Below are positions 9,872 to 16,872 of a DNA stretch of 64,000 nt, in pieces. Each line of letters starts with the position of its first letter. Position 1 is the stretch's first letter. The notes under the pieces are model-generated. The model was given only the letters and a program-made list of their open reading frames with translations. It did no database searches and was not told the DNA's origin. Source of the stretch: Bacteroidales bacterium (lineage in GTDB: Bacteria > Bacteroidota > Bacteroidia > Bacteroidales > UBA932). Made by a program: the position numbers and the translations under genes. The DNA is taken from positions 62,001 through 126,000 of the forward strand of contig JAFPWG010000004.1 in NCBI GenBank assembly GCA_017395045.1, read 5' to 3'.

Positions 9872-9884
9872 GCCGTCGAATGGA
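9872..9884 (+). repeat. 13-base direct repeat, copy 2
   Basis: GCCGTCGAATGGA, just upstream of the S41 gene start. Identical to 8930-8942. Confidence 0.6.
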
Positions 9885-9916
9885 TGTGCTTGGTGGTCAT
9901 ATGGTTACAAGAAATA

Positions 9917-9938
9917 GACTGCGCTATTTGGCGCAGTC
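9917..9938 (-). terminator. Hairpin downstream of pyrH
   Basis: Perfect 8-base stem GACTGCGC / GCGCAGTC with a 6-base loop, 49 bases after the pyrH stop when read on the minus strand. It is followed by TATTTCTTG, only a partial T run, so it is a weak or non-canonical terminator. The remaining intergenic DNA between 9855 and 9986 shows nothing else I can name. Confidence 0.5.
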
Positions 9939-9986
9939 ATTATGATGTAAATAATTGATAATGAGTTGTTTCTATTCGACGGGCCC

Positions 9987-10691
9987 CTACGGGTGCACGA
10001 GCGTGCCCACCTTCTCGCCCCGGATGAGGCGCTCGAGGTTGCCGCCGGCGTTCATGTCGAAGACGATGATGGGCATGTTGCCGTCCGAGCAGAGGGCGTA
10101 GGCGGTCTGGTCCATCACCTTGAGATGCCTGGAAATGGCTTCGTCGAACGTGAGTTCATCGTATTTGACGGCCGTGGGGTCTTTCTCCGGGTCGGCGGTG
10201 TAGACGCCGTCCACGCGCGTGCCCTTGAGCAGGGCGTCCGCGCCGATTTCGAGGGCGCGGAGGGCGGCGCCGGAGTCGGTGGTGAAGAAGGGGTTGCCGG
10301 TACCGCCGGCGATGAGGGCGACGCCGCCGCGCTCCAGGACCTTCACCGCCTCGTCCCGCATGTAGTACTTCGCGACAGGTTCCATGGGCGTAGCCGTAAA
10401 GACCTGGGCCTCAACGCCTTCCTCCTTGATGAACATCGAGAGGGCGAGGGAGTTGATAACCGTGGCGAGCATGCCCATCTTGTCCCCGTCCACGCGGTCG
10501 AATCCCTTCCCGACGCCTTGCAGGCCGCGGAAGATGTTGCCGCCGCCGTTGACGATGGCGATCTGGAGGCCGGCCTTCGCGGCCGCCGCGATTTCCTTTG
10601 CGTAGGCGGACAGGCTTTCCGTGTCCAGGCCCTTTCCGGCAGGGCCGCCGAGGCTTTCGCCGCTGAGTTTGAGAAGTACCCTCTTGTACAT
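9987..10691 (-). CDS. pyrH: UMP kinase
   Basis: 234 residues from MYKRVLLKLSGESLGG (ATG at 10689-10691; an alternative ATG two codons earlier at 10697 is equally possible). Phosphorylates UMP to UDP in pyrimidine nucleotide synthesis; hexameric amino-acid-kinase fold. Seen: LKLSGESLGG phosphate-binding N-terminus, NGGGNIFRG, and the TGNPFFTTDS motif near the UMP/ATP site. Normal length. In most bacteria pyrH is followed by frr; here frr is 3 kb away on the other strand. Confidence 0.96.
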   Translation of the reverse strand: MYKRVLLKLSGESLGGPAGKGLDTESLSAYAKEIAAAAKAGLQIAIVNGGGNIFRGLQGVGKGFDRVDGDKMGMLATVINSLALSMFIKEEGVEAQVFTATPMEPVAKYYMRDEAVKVLERGGVALIAGGTGNPFFTTDSGAALRALEIGADALLKGTRVDGVYTADPEKDPTAVKYDELTFDEAISRHLKVMDQTAYALCSDGNMPIIVFDMNAGGNLERLIRGEKVGTLVHP

Positions 10692-10714
10692 GGTCATTCG
10701 GTTTGGATTTGAAA

Positions 10715-10762
10715 CAAAAGTATTGAAATATTATGAAACAAGCAAGAAAGAATGTATATTTG
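10715..10762. promoter_or_regulatory. Divergent promoters for pyrH and sdhC
   Basis: TACTTTTG on the minus strand (10722 to 10715) upstream of pyrH, and TATATTTG on the plus strand (10755-10762), 34 bases before the sdhC ATG. Both match the Bacteroidetes -7 consensus TAnnTTTG. Confidence 0.7.
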
Positions 10763-10796
10763 CATACTTAATGACTAACGAAACAACCTATCCTAT

Positions 10797-11558
10797 ATGG
10801 CTAATTTCCTGACCTCCTCCATCGGCAAGAAGTTCATCCAGAGCATCTCCGGCGCGTTCCTGATTATCTTCCTGATCCTGCACGGAACCATCAATTTCTT
10901 CTCCGTGATCGACTCCATGAACGGTGTTTTCGGCAAAGTGGCCGAAGATGCGGTCCGTTTCTCCACCGGTGACGGCTGGTTCCAAATCGGCTGCGACTTC
11001 ATGAGCACCCCGTTCATCGATATCATGGTCCCGATCCTGGCTCTCGGCTTCCTCATCCACATCGTCTATGGATGCTGGCTCAGCTATGAGAACATCAAGA
11101 AGCGCGGCGGCATGAAGCGTTACGAGGTCGCCTCCAAGGCGAAGAACGATTCCTGGTCCGCCAAGAACATGGCTGTCCTGGGCATCATCATCCTTGGCTT
11201 CCTCGCTTTCCACCTCACCCATTTCTGGGCCAAGATGCAGCTTCGCGAGTTCATGGGTGGTGAAGCGGAGAATCCCTACTACCTGCTTCTCGCGACCTTC
11301 CGCAACTGGTGGGTCCTGGCGTTGTACATCGTATGGTTCGTAGCTATCTGGTTCCACCTGAACCATGGTTTCTGGTCCATGTTCCAGTCCATCGGATGGA
11401 ACAACAAGAAGTGGCTGCCCCGCCTGCGGGTCATCGGCGTCATCGTGAGCACCTTGATCATCCTCCTGTTCCTGTGCACCGCCGTCAACGCCTACGTCGA
11501 AGCGAATTTCGTGACGGCCTCCCACGAGTGGACCGCGCCCCTTCTTGCAAAATTTTAA
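10797..11558 (+). CDS. sdhC: Succinate dehydrogenase/fumarate reductase cytochrome b subunit
   Basis: 253 residues, about five membrane segments, matching the Bacteroidetes diheme cytochrome b subunit of complex II that anchors the flavoprotein and iron-sulfur subunits and passes electrons to or from menaquinone. Candidate heme-ligand histidines are in LILHGTINFF, FLIHIVYG, FHLTHFW and WFHLNHGFWSM. In this phylum the gene normally heads an sdhC-sdhA-sdhB operon, but here the next gene is the trp leader and trpB2, with no sdhA or sdhB in the window. The partners are presumably elsewhere. Confidence 0.9.
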   Translation: MANFLTSSIGKKFIQSISGAFLIIFLILHGTINFFSVIDSMNGVFGKVAEDAVRFSTGDGWFQIGCDFMSTPFIDIMVPILALGFLIHIVYGCWLSYENIKKRGGMKRYEVASKAKNDSWSAKNMAVLGIIILGFLAFHLTHFWAKMQLREFMGGEAENPYYLLLATFRNWWVLALYIVWFVAIWFHLNHGFWSMFQSIGWNNKKWLPRLRVIGVIVSTLIILLFLCTAVNAYVEANFVTASHEWTAPLLAKF

Positions 11559-11604
11559 AAATATTCTTGCATATTAAATTTTTTCTCTACATCTTTGCAA
11601 CGAG

Positions 11605-11661
11605 ATGAGAACAATGATGGTCAATAACTTCTGGTGGCGCACTTGCAGTTCCAAGCTGTAA
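11605..11661 (+). CDS. Trp leader peptide with tandem tryptophan codons
   Basis: 18-codon reading frame MRTMMVNNFWWRTCSSKL. Two consecutive TGG codons at 11632-11637 would stall the ribosome when charged tRNA-Trp is scarce. Internal ATGs at 11614 and 11617 are alternative starts. A near-consensus -7 box (CATCTTTG, 11590-11597) lies only 7 bases before the first ATG, so the mRNA may have almost no leader. The stop codon falls inside RNA segment 2 of the attenuator that follows. The frame itself is read directly; its regulatory role is inferred from position and codon content. Confidence 0.8.
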   Translation: MRTMMVNNFWWRTCSSKL

Positions 11662-11724
11662 GTCGCATCGCCATAGGTAGACCAAGACCATAGGAGGCAC
11701 GCTGACTTACAGCGTGCCTTTTTT
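11641..11724 (+). promoter_or_regulatory. Trp attenuator (alternative hairpins) upstream of trpB2
   Basis: Three mutually exclusive pairings are visible. A pause-type hairpin pairs 11641-11648 with 11656-11663 (8 pairs, one G-U). An antiterminator pairs 11655-11664 with 11704-11713, a perfect 10-base match (GCTGTAAGTC with GACTTACAGC). A terminator pairs 11696-11704 with 11710-11718 (GGCACGCTG with CAGCGTGCC), followed by six T at 11719-11724. A ribosome stalled at the Trp codons leaves the antiterminator strand free, whereas one reaching the stop codon covers it. This is the logic of the enterobacterial trp attenuator. Confidence 0.85.
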
Positions 11725-11761
11725 CATGCCAAAATCATAAACCAAATAAAACACAAACACC

Positions 11762-13126
11762 ATGAAACAGAAAAAGTACATGCTCCCGGAGAGCGAGATC
11801 CCGACCCATTTCTTCAACATCCAGGCGATCATGCCCAACAAGCCGCTGCCGTTCCTGCATCCGGCCACCAAGCAGCCGCTGAAGCCCGAAGACCTGTACC
11901 CCATCTTCTGCAAGGCCTGTGCCGACCAGGAACTCAACCAGACCGATGAATGGATCCCCATCCCGGAGGAAGTACGCCAGCAGTACGCCGCCTACCGCTG
12001 TACCCCGCTCGTGCGTGCCTATGAACTGGAGAAAGCCCTCGGCACCCCGGCCCATATCTTTTTCAAGAACGAGTCCGTGTCTCCGGCAGGCAGCCACAAG
12101 CTGAACTCCGCCATCGCCCAGGCCTACTACGCCAAGGAGCAGGGCATCACGAACCTCACCACCGAGACCGGCGCCGGCCAGTGGGGCGGTGCACTGTCCT
12201 ATGCGACGAAGAAGTTCGGCATCGACTGCGCCGTATATATGGTGAAAGTGAGCTATGAACAGAAACCTTACCGCCGCTCCATCATGCAGACCTTCGGTGC
12301 GGCCATCACCCCGTCCCCGTCCATGTCCACCCGTGCCGGCAAGGACATCATCACCCGGAACCCGAACGACCAGGGTTCCCTGGGCTGCGCCATTTCCGAG
12401 GCTATCGAGCTGGCTGTCAGCACGCCGAACTGCAAGTACGCCCTGGGCTCCGTGCTGAACCACGTGTGCCTGCACCAGAGCATCATCGGCCTGGAAGCCG
12501 AGAAGCAGATGGCCCTCGCCGGAGAATATCCGGACATCGTCATCGCCTGCTTCGGCGGCGGCTCCAACTTCTCCGGCATCGCCTATCCGTTCATGCGCCA
12601 CAACATCCAGGACGGCAAGAAGACCCGCTTCATCGCGGCGGAGCCGTACTCCTGCCCGAAGCTCACCCGCGGCAAGTTCGAATATGACTTCGGCGACGAG
12701 GCCGGCATGACCCCGCTCCTGCCGATGTACACCCTGGGCCATACCTTCAAGCCCGCGTCCATCCACGCCGGCGGCCTCCGCTACCACGGTGCCGGCGTCA
12801 TCCTCTCCCAGCTGATGAAGGACGGTCTGATGGAGGCTGTAGACATCGAGCAAAAGGATTCCTTCGCCGCCGGCGTCCTTTTCGCCCAGACCGAAGGCAT
12901 CATCCCCGCCCCGGAATCCTGCCACGCCATCGCCGCCACCATCCAGGAGGCCCTGAAGTGCAAGGAGACCGGTGAGCAGAAGACCATCCTCTTCAACCTT
13001 TCCGGCCACGGCTTCGTGGACATGAGCGCCTACGACCAGTACTTCTCCGGCGAAATGCAGAACTACCACGTCTCCGAGGAAGACCTGGCAAGGTTCATCA
13101 AGAGCGCAGATGCGCTGAACCTGTAG
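11762..13126 (+). CDS. trpB: Tryptophan synthase beta chain, TrpB2 type
   Basis: 454 residues. PLP enzyme joining indole and serine to make tryptophan. The PLP lysine is in SPAGSHKLNSA; other family segments are TETGAGQWG, the phosphate-binding loop FGGGSNF, and the C-terminal SGHGF. The long form with N-terminal IPTHFFNIQAIMP and the extra insertions identifies the TrpB2 group, which often acts without the alpha subunit and may salvage free indole. No other trp gene is adjacent; the single gene lies under a Trp-codon attenuator, so expression should rise when tRNA-Trp charging falls. Confidence 0.95.
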   Translation: MKQKKYMLPESEIPTHFFNIQAIMPNKPLPFLHPATKQPLKPEDLYPIFCKACADQELNQTDEWIPIPEEVRQQYAAYRCTPLVRAYELEKALGTPAHIFFKNESVSPAGSHKLNSAIAQAYYAKEQGITNLTTETGAGQWGGALSYATKKFGIDCAVYMVKVSYEQKPYRRSIMQTFGAAITPSPSMSTRAGKDIITRNPNDQGSLGCAISEAIELAVSTPNCKYALGSVLNHVCLHQSIIGLEAEKQMALAGEYPDIVIACFGGGSNFSGIAYPFMRHNIQDGKKTRFIAAEPYSCPKLTRGKFEYDFGDEAGMTPLLPMYTLGHTFKPASIHAGGLRYHGAGVILSQLMKDGLMEAVDIEQKDSFAAGVLFAQTEGIIPAPESCHAIAATIQEALKCKETGEQKTILFNLSGHGFVDMSAYDQYFSGEMQNYHVSEEDLARFIKSADALNL

Positions 13127-13147
13127 GGCTTCGGCACGATTTGTGAG

Positions 13148-13184
13148 AAAAACGGCAAAAACCTGATGGTTTCTGCCGTTTTTT
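13148..13184 (+). terminator. Intrinsic terminator after trpB2
   Basis: Long stem: 13148-13157 (AAAAACGGCA) pairs with 13174-13183 (TGCCGTTTTT). It continues through one mismatch into 13159-13163 with 1368-equivalent bases 13168-13172, around a TGAT loop. It ends in a run of T at 13179-13184. It lies 22 bases after the trpB2 stop. Confidence 0.85.
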
Positions 13185-13186
13185 AT

Positions 13187-13194
13187 TATATTTG
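13187..13194 (+). promoter_or_regulatory. Promoter -7 box of frr
   Basis: TATATTTG, perfect TAnnTTTG, immediately after the trpB2 terminator and 28 bases before the frr ATG. A TTG-start frame from 13192 would overlap this box, so the ATG at 13222 is preferred. Confidence 0.75.
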
Positions 13195-13221
13195 CATGAT
13201 TCACTGAAAACACGAAAGACT

Positions 13222-13788
13222 ATGTTACCGAGAGCGAAAGAAATTGTGGATGCTGCGGACCTCAAGATGATGGATGCCGTGGATTTCCTGGAGGAGGACC
13301 TCAAGAACTACCGCGTGGGCAAGGCTTCGCCCGCCATCTTCAACGGAGTGCTGGTGGACTACTACGGCACCGCGACGCCGCTGAACCAGGTTGCGTCCAT
13401 CACCACGCCGGATGCGAAGACCATCGCCATCCAGCCTTGGGAACGTAACATGATCTCCAAGATTGAGAAGGCGATCCTGGACGCCAACGTGGGCCTGACC
13501 CCGTCGAACAACGGCGAGATCATCCGCTGCGTGGTGCCGGCCCTCACCGAGGAGCGCCGCCGGGAACTCATCAAGAAGGCGAAGGCCCAGGGTGAGACCA
13601 CGAAGGTGACGGTGCGCAACGCCCGCCGTGACGGCATCGACCTGCTGAAGAAAGCCCAGAAGAACGAAGGCCTGTCCGAGGACGGCGAGAAGGAGGGCGA
13701 GGACGAGCTCCAGAAGGTCACCGACAAGCACGTGAAGAACATCGACGCGATCATCGCGGCGAAGGAAAAGGAGATTCTCACCGTCTGA
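13222..13788 (+). CDS. frr: Ribosome recycling factor
   Basis: 188 residues from MLPRAKEIVDAADLKMMDA. With EF-G it splits the post-termination ribosome. Seen: the KNYRVGKASPAIFNG segment, conserved PLNQVASIT, and the C-terminal helix with KVTVRNARRDGIDLLKK. Normal length. Its usual neighbour pyrH is not adjacent. No terminator is visible between its stop and the promoter of the pheA operon that begins at 13792. Confidence 0.95.
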   Translation: MLPRAKEIVDAADLKMMDAVDFLEEDLKNYRVGKASPAIFNGVLVDYYGTATPLNQVASITTPDAKTIAIQPWERNMISKIEKAILDANVGLTPSNNGEIIRCVVPALTEERRRELIKKAKAQGETTKVTVRNARRDGIDLLKKAQKNEGLSEDGEKEGEDELQKVTDKHVKNIDAIIAAKEKEILTV

Positions 13789-13791
13789 TGC

Positions 13792-13822
13792 TTGTATTTT
13801 AAATTTATTTATTATACCTTTG
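13792..13822 (+). promoter_or_regulatory. Promoter of the pheA operon
   Basis: TTG at 13792-13794, 20-base spacer, then TACCTTTG at 13815-13822. This fits the Bacteroidetes -33/-7 pattern well. The implied start lies roughly 17 bases before the leader peptide ATG. Confidence 0.75.
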
Positions 13823-13842
13823 TCGAAACGAACTTTCTGACA

Positions 13843-13893
13843 ATGCGATTTTACGGCTTCGGTTATTTCAAGTTCTATTATCAGGCACGATAA
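13843..13893 (+). CDS. Phe/Tyr-rich leader peptide
   Basis: 16-codon frame MRFYGFGYFKFYYQAR. Four Phe and four Tyr codons make up half the peptide, spread over 13849-13881. The stop codon TAA (13891-13893) lies in the second strand of the attenuator. It precedes an operon for phenylalanine and tyrosine synthesis, so it probably senses charged tRNA-Phe and tRNA-Tyr, as pheL senses Phe in enterobacteria. The mix of Phe and Tyr codons fits an operon serving both branches. The role is inferred from codon content and the downstream hairpins. Confidence 0.85.
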   Translation: MRFYGFGYFKFYYQAR

Positions 13894-13965
13894 TAGCCGG
13901 ACGTCGTATCATCATAGCATAGGTTGTATATGTTGGGCTGTCCGGGTATGGGACGGCCCTTTTTT
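13875..13965 (+). promoter_or_regulatory. Phe/Tyr attenuator upstream of pheA
   Basis: Segments 1 and 2 pair perfectly: 13875-13881 CTATTAT with 13890-13896 ATAATAG. Segment 2 can instead pair with segment 3: 13893-13902 ATAGCCGGAC with 13940-13949 GTCCGGGTAT, 9 of 10 bases. Segments 3 and 4 form the terminator: 13935-13943 GGGCTGTCC with 13951-13959 GGACGGCCC, one G-U pair, then six T at 13960-13965. Stalling at the last Tyr codons hides segment 1 and favours the antiterminator; reaching the stop codon hides segment 2 and favours termination. Confidence 0.85.
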
Positions 13966-13984
13966 GACAAAGGTTAGTCAGTAG

Positions 13985-14809
13985 ATGAAGCGGATCGCCA
14001 TACAGGGATACAAGGGTTGTTTCCATGAGCAGGCAGCCCGGGCTTTCTATGCCGACGAGGTCCCCGACATCGTGGAATGCAACACGTTCGAGGACCTGTA
14101 CAGGGCTTTGGAGGCCGGCGTGGCCGATGCCGCCGTGATGGCTATCGAGAACACGCTGTCCGGCGGGCTGCTGCACAATTTCGAACTGCTCCGCCGGTAC
14201 GACCGCAAAGTCAAGGGCGAGGTGTACCTGCGCATCCGGCAGAACCTGATGGCTCTCCCGGGCCAGTCGCTCAGGGACATCCACGAGGTCCGGACGCACT
14301 ACATGGCCATCAACCAGACCCGTGCCTTCTTCGAACGGGAATGCCCCTGGATCCACCTGGTGGAATCGGAGGACACCGCCAAGAGCGCTGCCGACGTGGC
14401 CGAGAAGAAACTCAAGGGCGTGGGGGCGGTCGCCTCGGAACTCGCCGCCGAACTGTTCGGCCTGGAGATCCTCCGCTCCGGAATCGAGACTTACAAACAG
14501 AACTATACGCGTTTCCTGGTGTTCGATGATGAAATGGAAGTACCTGAGGATGAGATAGACAAGGCCTCCATCTGCTTCACCCTGCAGCACAAGCCGGGAT
14601 CGCTTGCGCACATCCTCACCATCCTGTCGTTCTACGACATGAACCTCACCCGTATCCAGTCGCTGCCCATCCCGGGCCGCGAGTGGCAGTATTTCTTCTA
14701 TGCCGACATCAAGTTCGGAAACTATGAACGCTATCAACAGGCCCTGACGGCCATCCGTCCCCTCATCGAGGACCTGGACATCCTGGGCGAATTCAAAGCT
14801 GCGCTATGA
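13985..14809 (+). CDS. pheA: Prephenate dehydratase
   Basis: 274 residues, monofunctional (no chorismate mutase domain). Converts prephenate to phenylpyruvate. The catalytic domain begins IAIQGYKGCFHEQAA and includes the AIENTLSGG segment and the NYTRF (TRF) catalytic motif near residues 175-179. A C-terminal ACT domain for Phe feedback starts near 190, with KPGSLAHIL and RIQSLPIPGREW (the ESRP-type motif). First structural gene of the attenuated aromatic operon. The missing mutase activity is supplied by the last gene of the same operon. Confidence 0.95.
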   Translation: MKRIAIQGYKGCFHEQAARAFYADEVPDIVECNTFEDLYRALEAGVADAAVMAIENTLSGGLLHNFELLRRYDRKVKGEVYLRIRQNLMALPGQSLRDIHEVRTHYMAINQTRAFFERECPWIHLVESEDTAKSAADVAEKKLKGVGAVASELAAELFGLEILRSGIETYKQNYTRFLVFDDEMEVPEDEIDKASICFTLQHKPGSLAHILTILSFYDMNLTRIQSLPIPGREWQYFFYADIKFGNYERYQQALTAIRPLIEDLDILGEFKAAL

Positions 14810-16008
14810 TCATCAAACCTGCCAGAAGGACCGAATCGGTCAAAGAGTATTTCTTCTCCATCAAGAACCGGGAAATCGCGAAACTCAATGCGGAACGGAA
14901 GGACCGCGGCGAGGAACCTGTCATCAATCTGGGCATCGGCTCGCCCGACGGAACCCCGCCCCGGGCGGCCCTGAACGCCGTCGCCAAGACGGCGGTCCTG
15001 GACGGCGTCCATGGCTACCAGAGTTATACGGGCATCCCGGAGTTCCGCCGTGCCCTAGCCGACTGGTACGCCCGCTATTACGGCGTACAGCTGGACCCGG
15101 CCTGCGAAATCCAGCCGCTCACGGGCTCGAAGGAAGGTATCCTCCTGATTTCCATGACGTTCCTGAATGCGGGCGACAAGGTCCTCGTCCCGGACCCGGG
15201 CTATCCGACCTATACGTCGGCCTCGCAGATGGTGGAGGCCCAGGTGATCAAGTACGACCTCGTGGCGGAGAAAGGTTGGACGCCGGACTTCGACGCCCTG
15301 GAGGCGATGGACCTCACGGGGGTGAAGATGATGTGGACCAATTATCCGGGCATGCCCACGGGCGCCCGGGCGACGCGCGCCCTTTACGAGAAGATCGCGG
15401 ACTTCGGCCGCCGTCACGGAATCCTGGTCATCAACGACAACCCCTACAGCTTCATCCGCAACGAGGAGCCGCTCTCCCTGCTGGCCGTGCCCGGTGCCAA
15501 GGAATGCTGCCTGGAGATGAATTCCCTCTCCAAGGCCCACAACATGGCCGGCTGGCGTATCGGCATGGTGGCCGGCGAGGCGGATTACATCAAGGAGATC
15601 CTGAAGGTCAAGTCCCAGATGGACTCCGGCATGTTCAAGCCGCTGCAGTTCGCGGCCATCGAGGCGCTGAAACAGGGTCCGGAGTGGTTTTCGACGCTGA
15701 ATCAGGAGTACCGCCGCCGCGCCGTCGTCGCCGGAAGGATCATGGAGGAGCTGGGTGCGGAATACGATCCGGACAGCGCAGGCCTGTTCGTGTTCGGGAA
15801 GCTGCCGGCCTCCGTGAAGGGAGAGGACGGAAAGACTCCGGGCGAGGTCGTTTCCAACGCCCTGCTGTACGGGGCAGGCGTGTTCATCACCCCGGGCTTC
15901 ATCTTCGGCAAGAACGGAAACGATTATATCCGGATCTCCCTCTGCGCCCCCGTTCCCGTATTGGAGAAGGCGCTGGAAAAAGTAAAAGCCTATCTTGCAA
16001 AGCAGTAG
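14806..16008 (+). CDS. Class I/II PLP aminotransferase of the aromatic operon
   Basis: 400 residues, fold type I aminotransferase. The PLP lysine is in SLSKAHNMAGWRIG, with the usual Arg following. Other family segments are GIGSPDGTPP near the N-terminus, YPTYTSA and INDNPYSF (Asp and Tyr that contact PLP). It overlaps pheA by 4 bases (ATGA). Its place between prephenate dehydratase and prephenate dehydrogenase makes transamination of phenylpyruvate and 4-hydroxyphenylpyruvate the likely role, as in other Bacteroidetes. Substrate specificity cannot be read from sequence. Confidence 0.9.
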   Translation: MIIKPARRTESVKEYFFSIKNREIAKLNAERKDRGEEPVINLGIGSPDGTPPRAALNAVAKTAVLDGVHGYQSYTGIPEFRRALADWYARYYGVQLDPACEIQPLTGSKEGILLISMTFLNAGDKVLVPDPGYPTYTSASQMVEAQVIKYDLVAEKGWTPDFDALEAMDLTGVKMMWTNYPGMPTGARATRALYEKIADFGRRHGILVINDNPYSFIRNEEPLSLLAVPGAKECCLEMNSLSKAHNMAGWRIGMVAGEADYIKEILKVKSQMDSGMFKPLQFAAIEALKQGPEWFSTLNQEYRRRAVVAGRIMEELGAEYDPDSAGLFVFGKLPASVKGEDGKTPGEVVSNALLYGAGVFITPGFIFGKNGNDYIRISLCAPVPVLEKALEKVKAYLAKQ

Positions 16009-16009
16009 C

Positions 16010-16870
16010 ATGGAGCGCACCATCGGAATCATCGGCCTCGGCCTGATCGGCGGGTCCATGGCGGTGGACCTCAAGCGGAGGGGATTCGCAACGAGGGTCA
16101 TCGGCGTGGAAAAGGAATCCATCAACGCTTCCGCCGCGGAAAAGATCGGTCTCGTGGACGAGGTTGTCCCTTATGAGGACTGCATCGCGCAGGCCGACAT
16201 CGTGGTCGTGGCCGTCCCCGTGGGCGCCGCGGTCCGGATCGTCTGCGACGTGCTGGACCGTTACCAGCAGACGGAGGCGAAGGACCGGATCGTCATCGAC
16301 ACCTGCTCCACGAAGGAGCAGATCTGCCAGGCTACGCATTATCACCCGTGCCGCGGGCAGTTCGTATCGACGCATCCGATGGCCGGTACGGAATACAGCG
16401 GCCCCTGGGCGGCGATGCCGAACCTGTTCGACGGCCGCGCCTGCATCTTCGCGAACTCGGAGGAATCGTCCCCGAAGGCCCTCAGGGCCGTGGAGGAGCT
16501 GTATGACGCGCTGAATATGCGTCCCCTTTACATGAACGCGACCCAACACGACGTGCATACCGCCTATGTGTCCCACATCTCGCACGTCACTTCCTTCGCC
16601 CTCGCCCTTACGGTGCTGGACAAGGAGAAGGACGAGAAGCACATCTTCGACCTGGCGTCCGGCGGCTTCTCCTCCACCGTGCGGCTGGCCAAGTCCAGCG
16701 CCGACATGTGGGTGCCCATCCTCACCCAGAACCGCGACAACGTCCTCCACGTGATGGACACCTATATTGAAAAGATGTACGAGTTCCGCCAGGCGGTGGA
16801 CGATTACGACGAAGACAAGATCCGGCAGCTCATCGAAGACGCGAATCGGATCAAGAAGATTATCAGATAA
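16010..16870 (+). CDS. tyrA: Prephenate dehydrogenase
   Basis: 286 residues from MERTIGIIGLGLIGGSMA (ATG at 16010, one base after the previous stop). Oxidatively decarboxylates prephenate to 4-hydroxyphenylpyruvate for tyrosine. Rossmann motif GLGLIGGS, then STHPMAGTEYSG around the active-site His. The HDVHTAYVSHISH segment carries further conserved His. No ACT or mutase domain. Third gene of the operon. Confidence 0.95.
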   Translation: MERTIGIIGLGLIGGSMAVDLKRRGFATRVIGVEKESINASAAEKIGLVDEVVPYEDCIAQADIVVVAVPVGAAVRIVCDVLDRYQQTEAKDRIVIDTCSTKEQICQATHYHPCRGQFVSTHPMAGTEYSGPWAAMPNLFDGRACIFANSEESSPKALRAVEELYDALNMRPLYMNATQHDVHTAYVSHISHVTSFALALTVLDKEKDEKHIFDLASGGFSSTVRLAKSSADMWVPILTQNRDNVLHVMDTYIEKMYEFRQAVDDYDEDKIRQLIEDANRIKKIIR

Positions 16871-16872
16871 TT

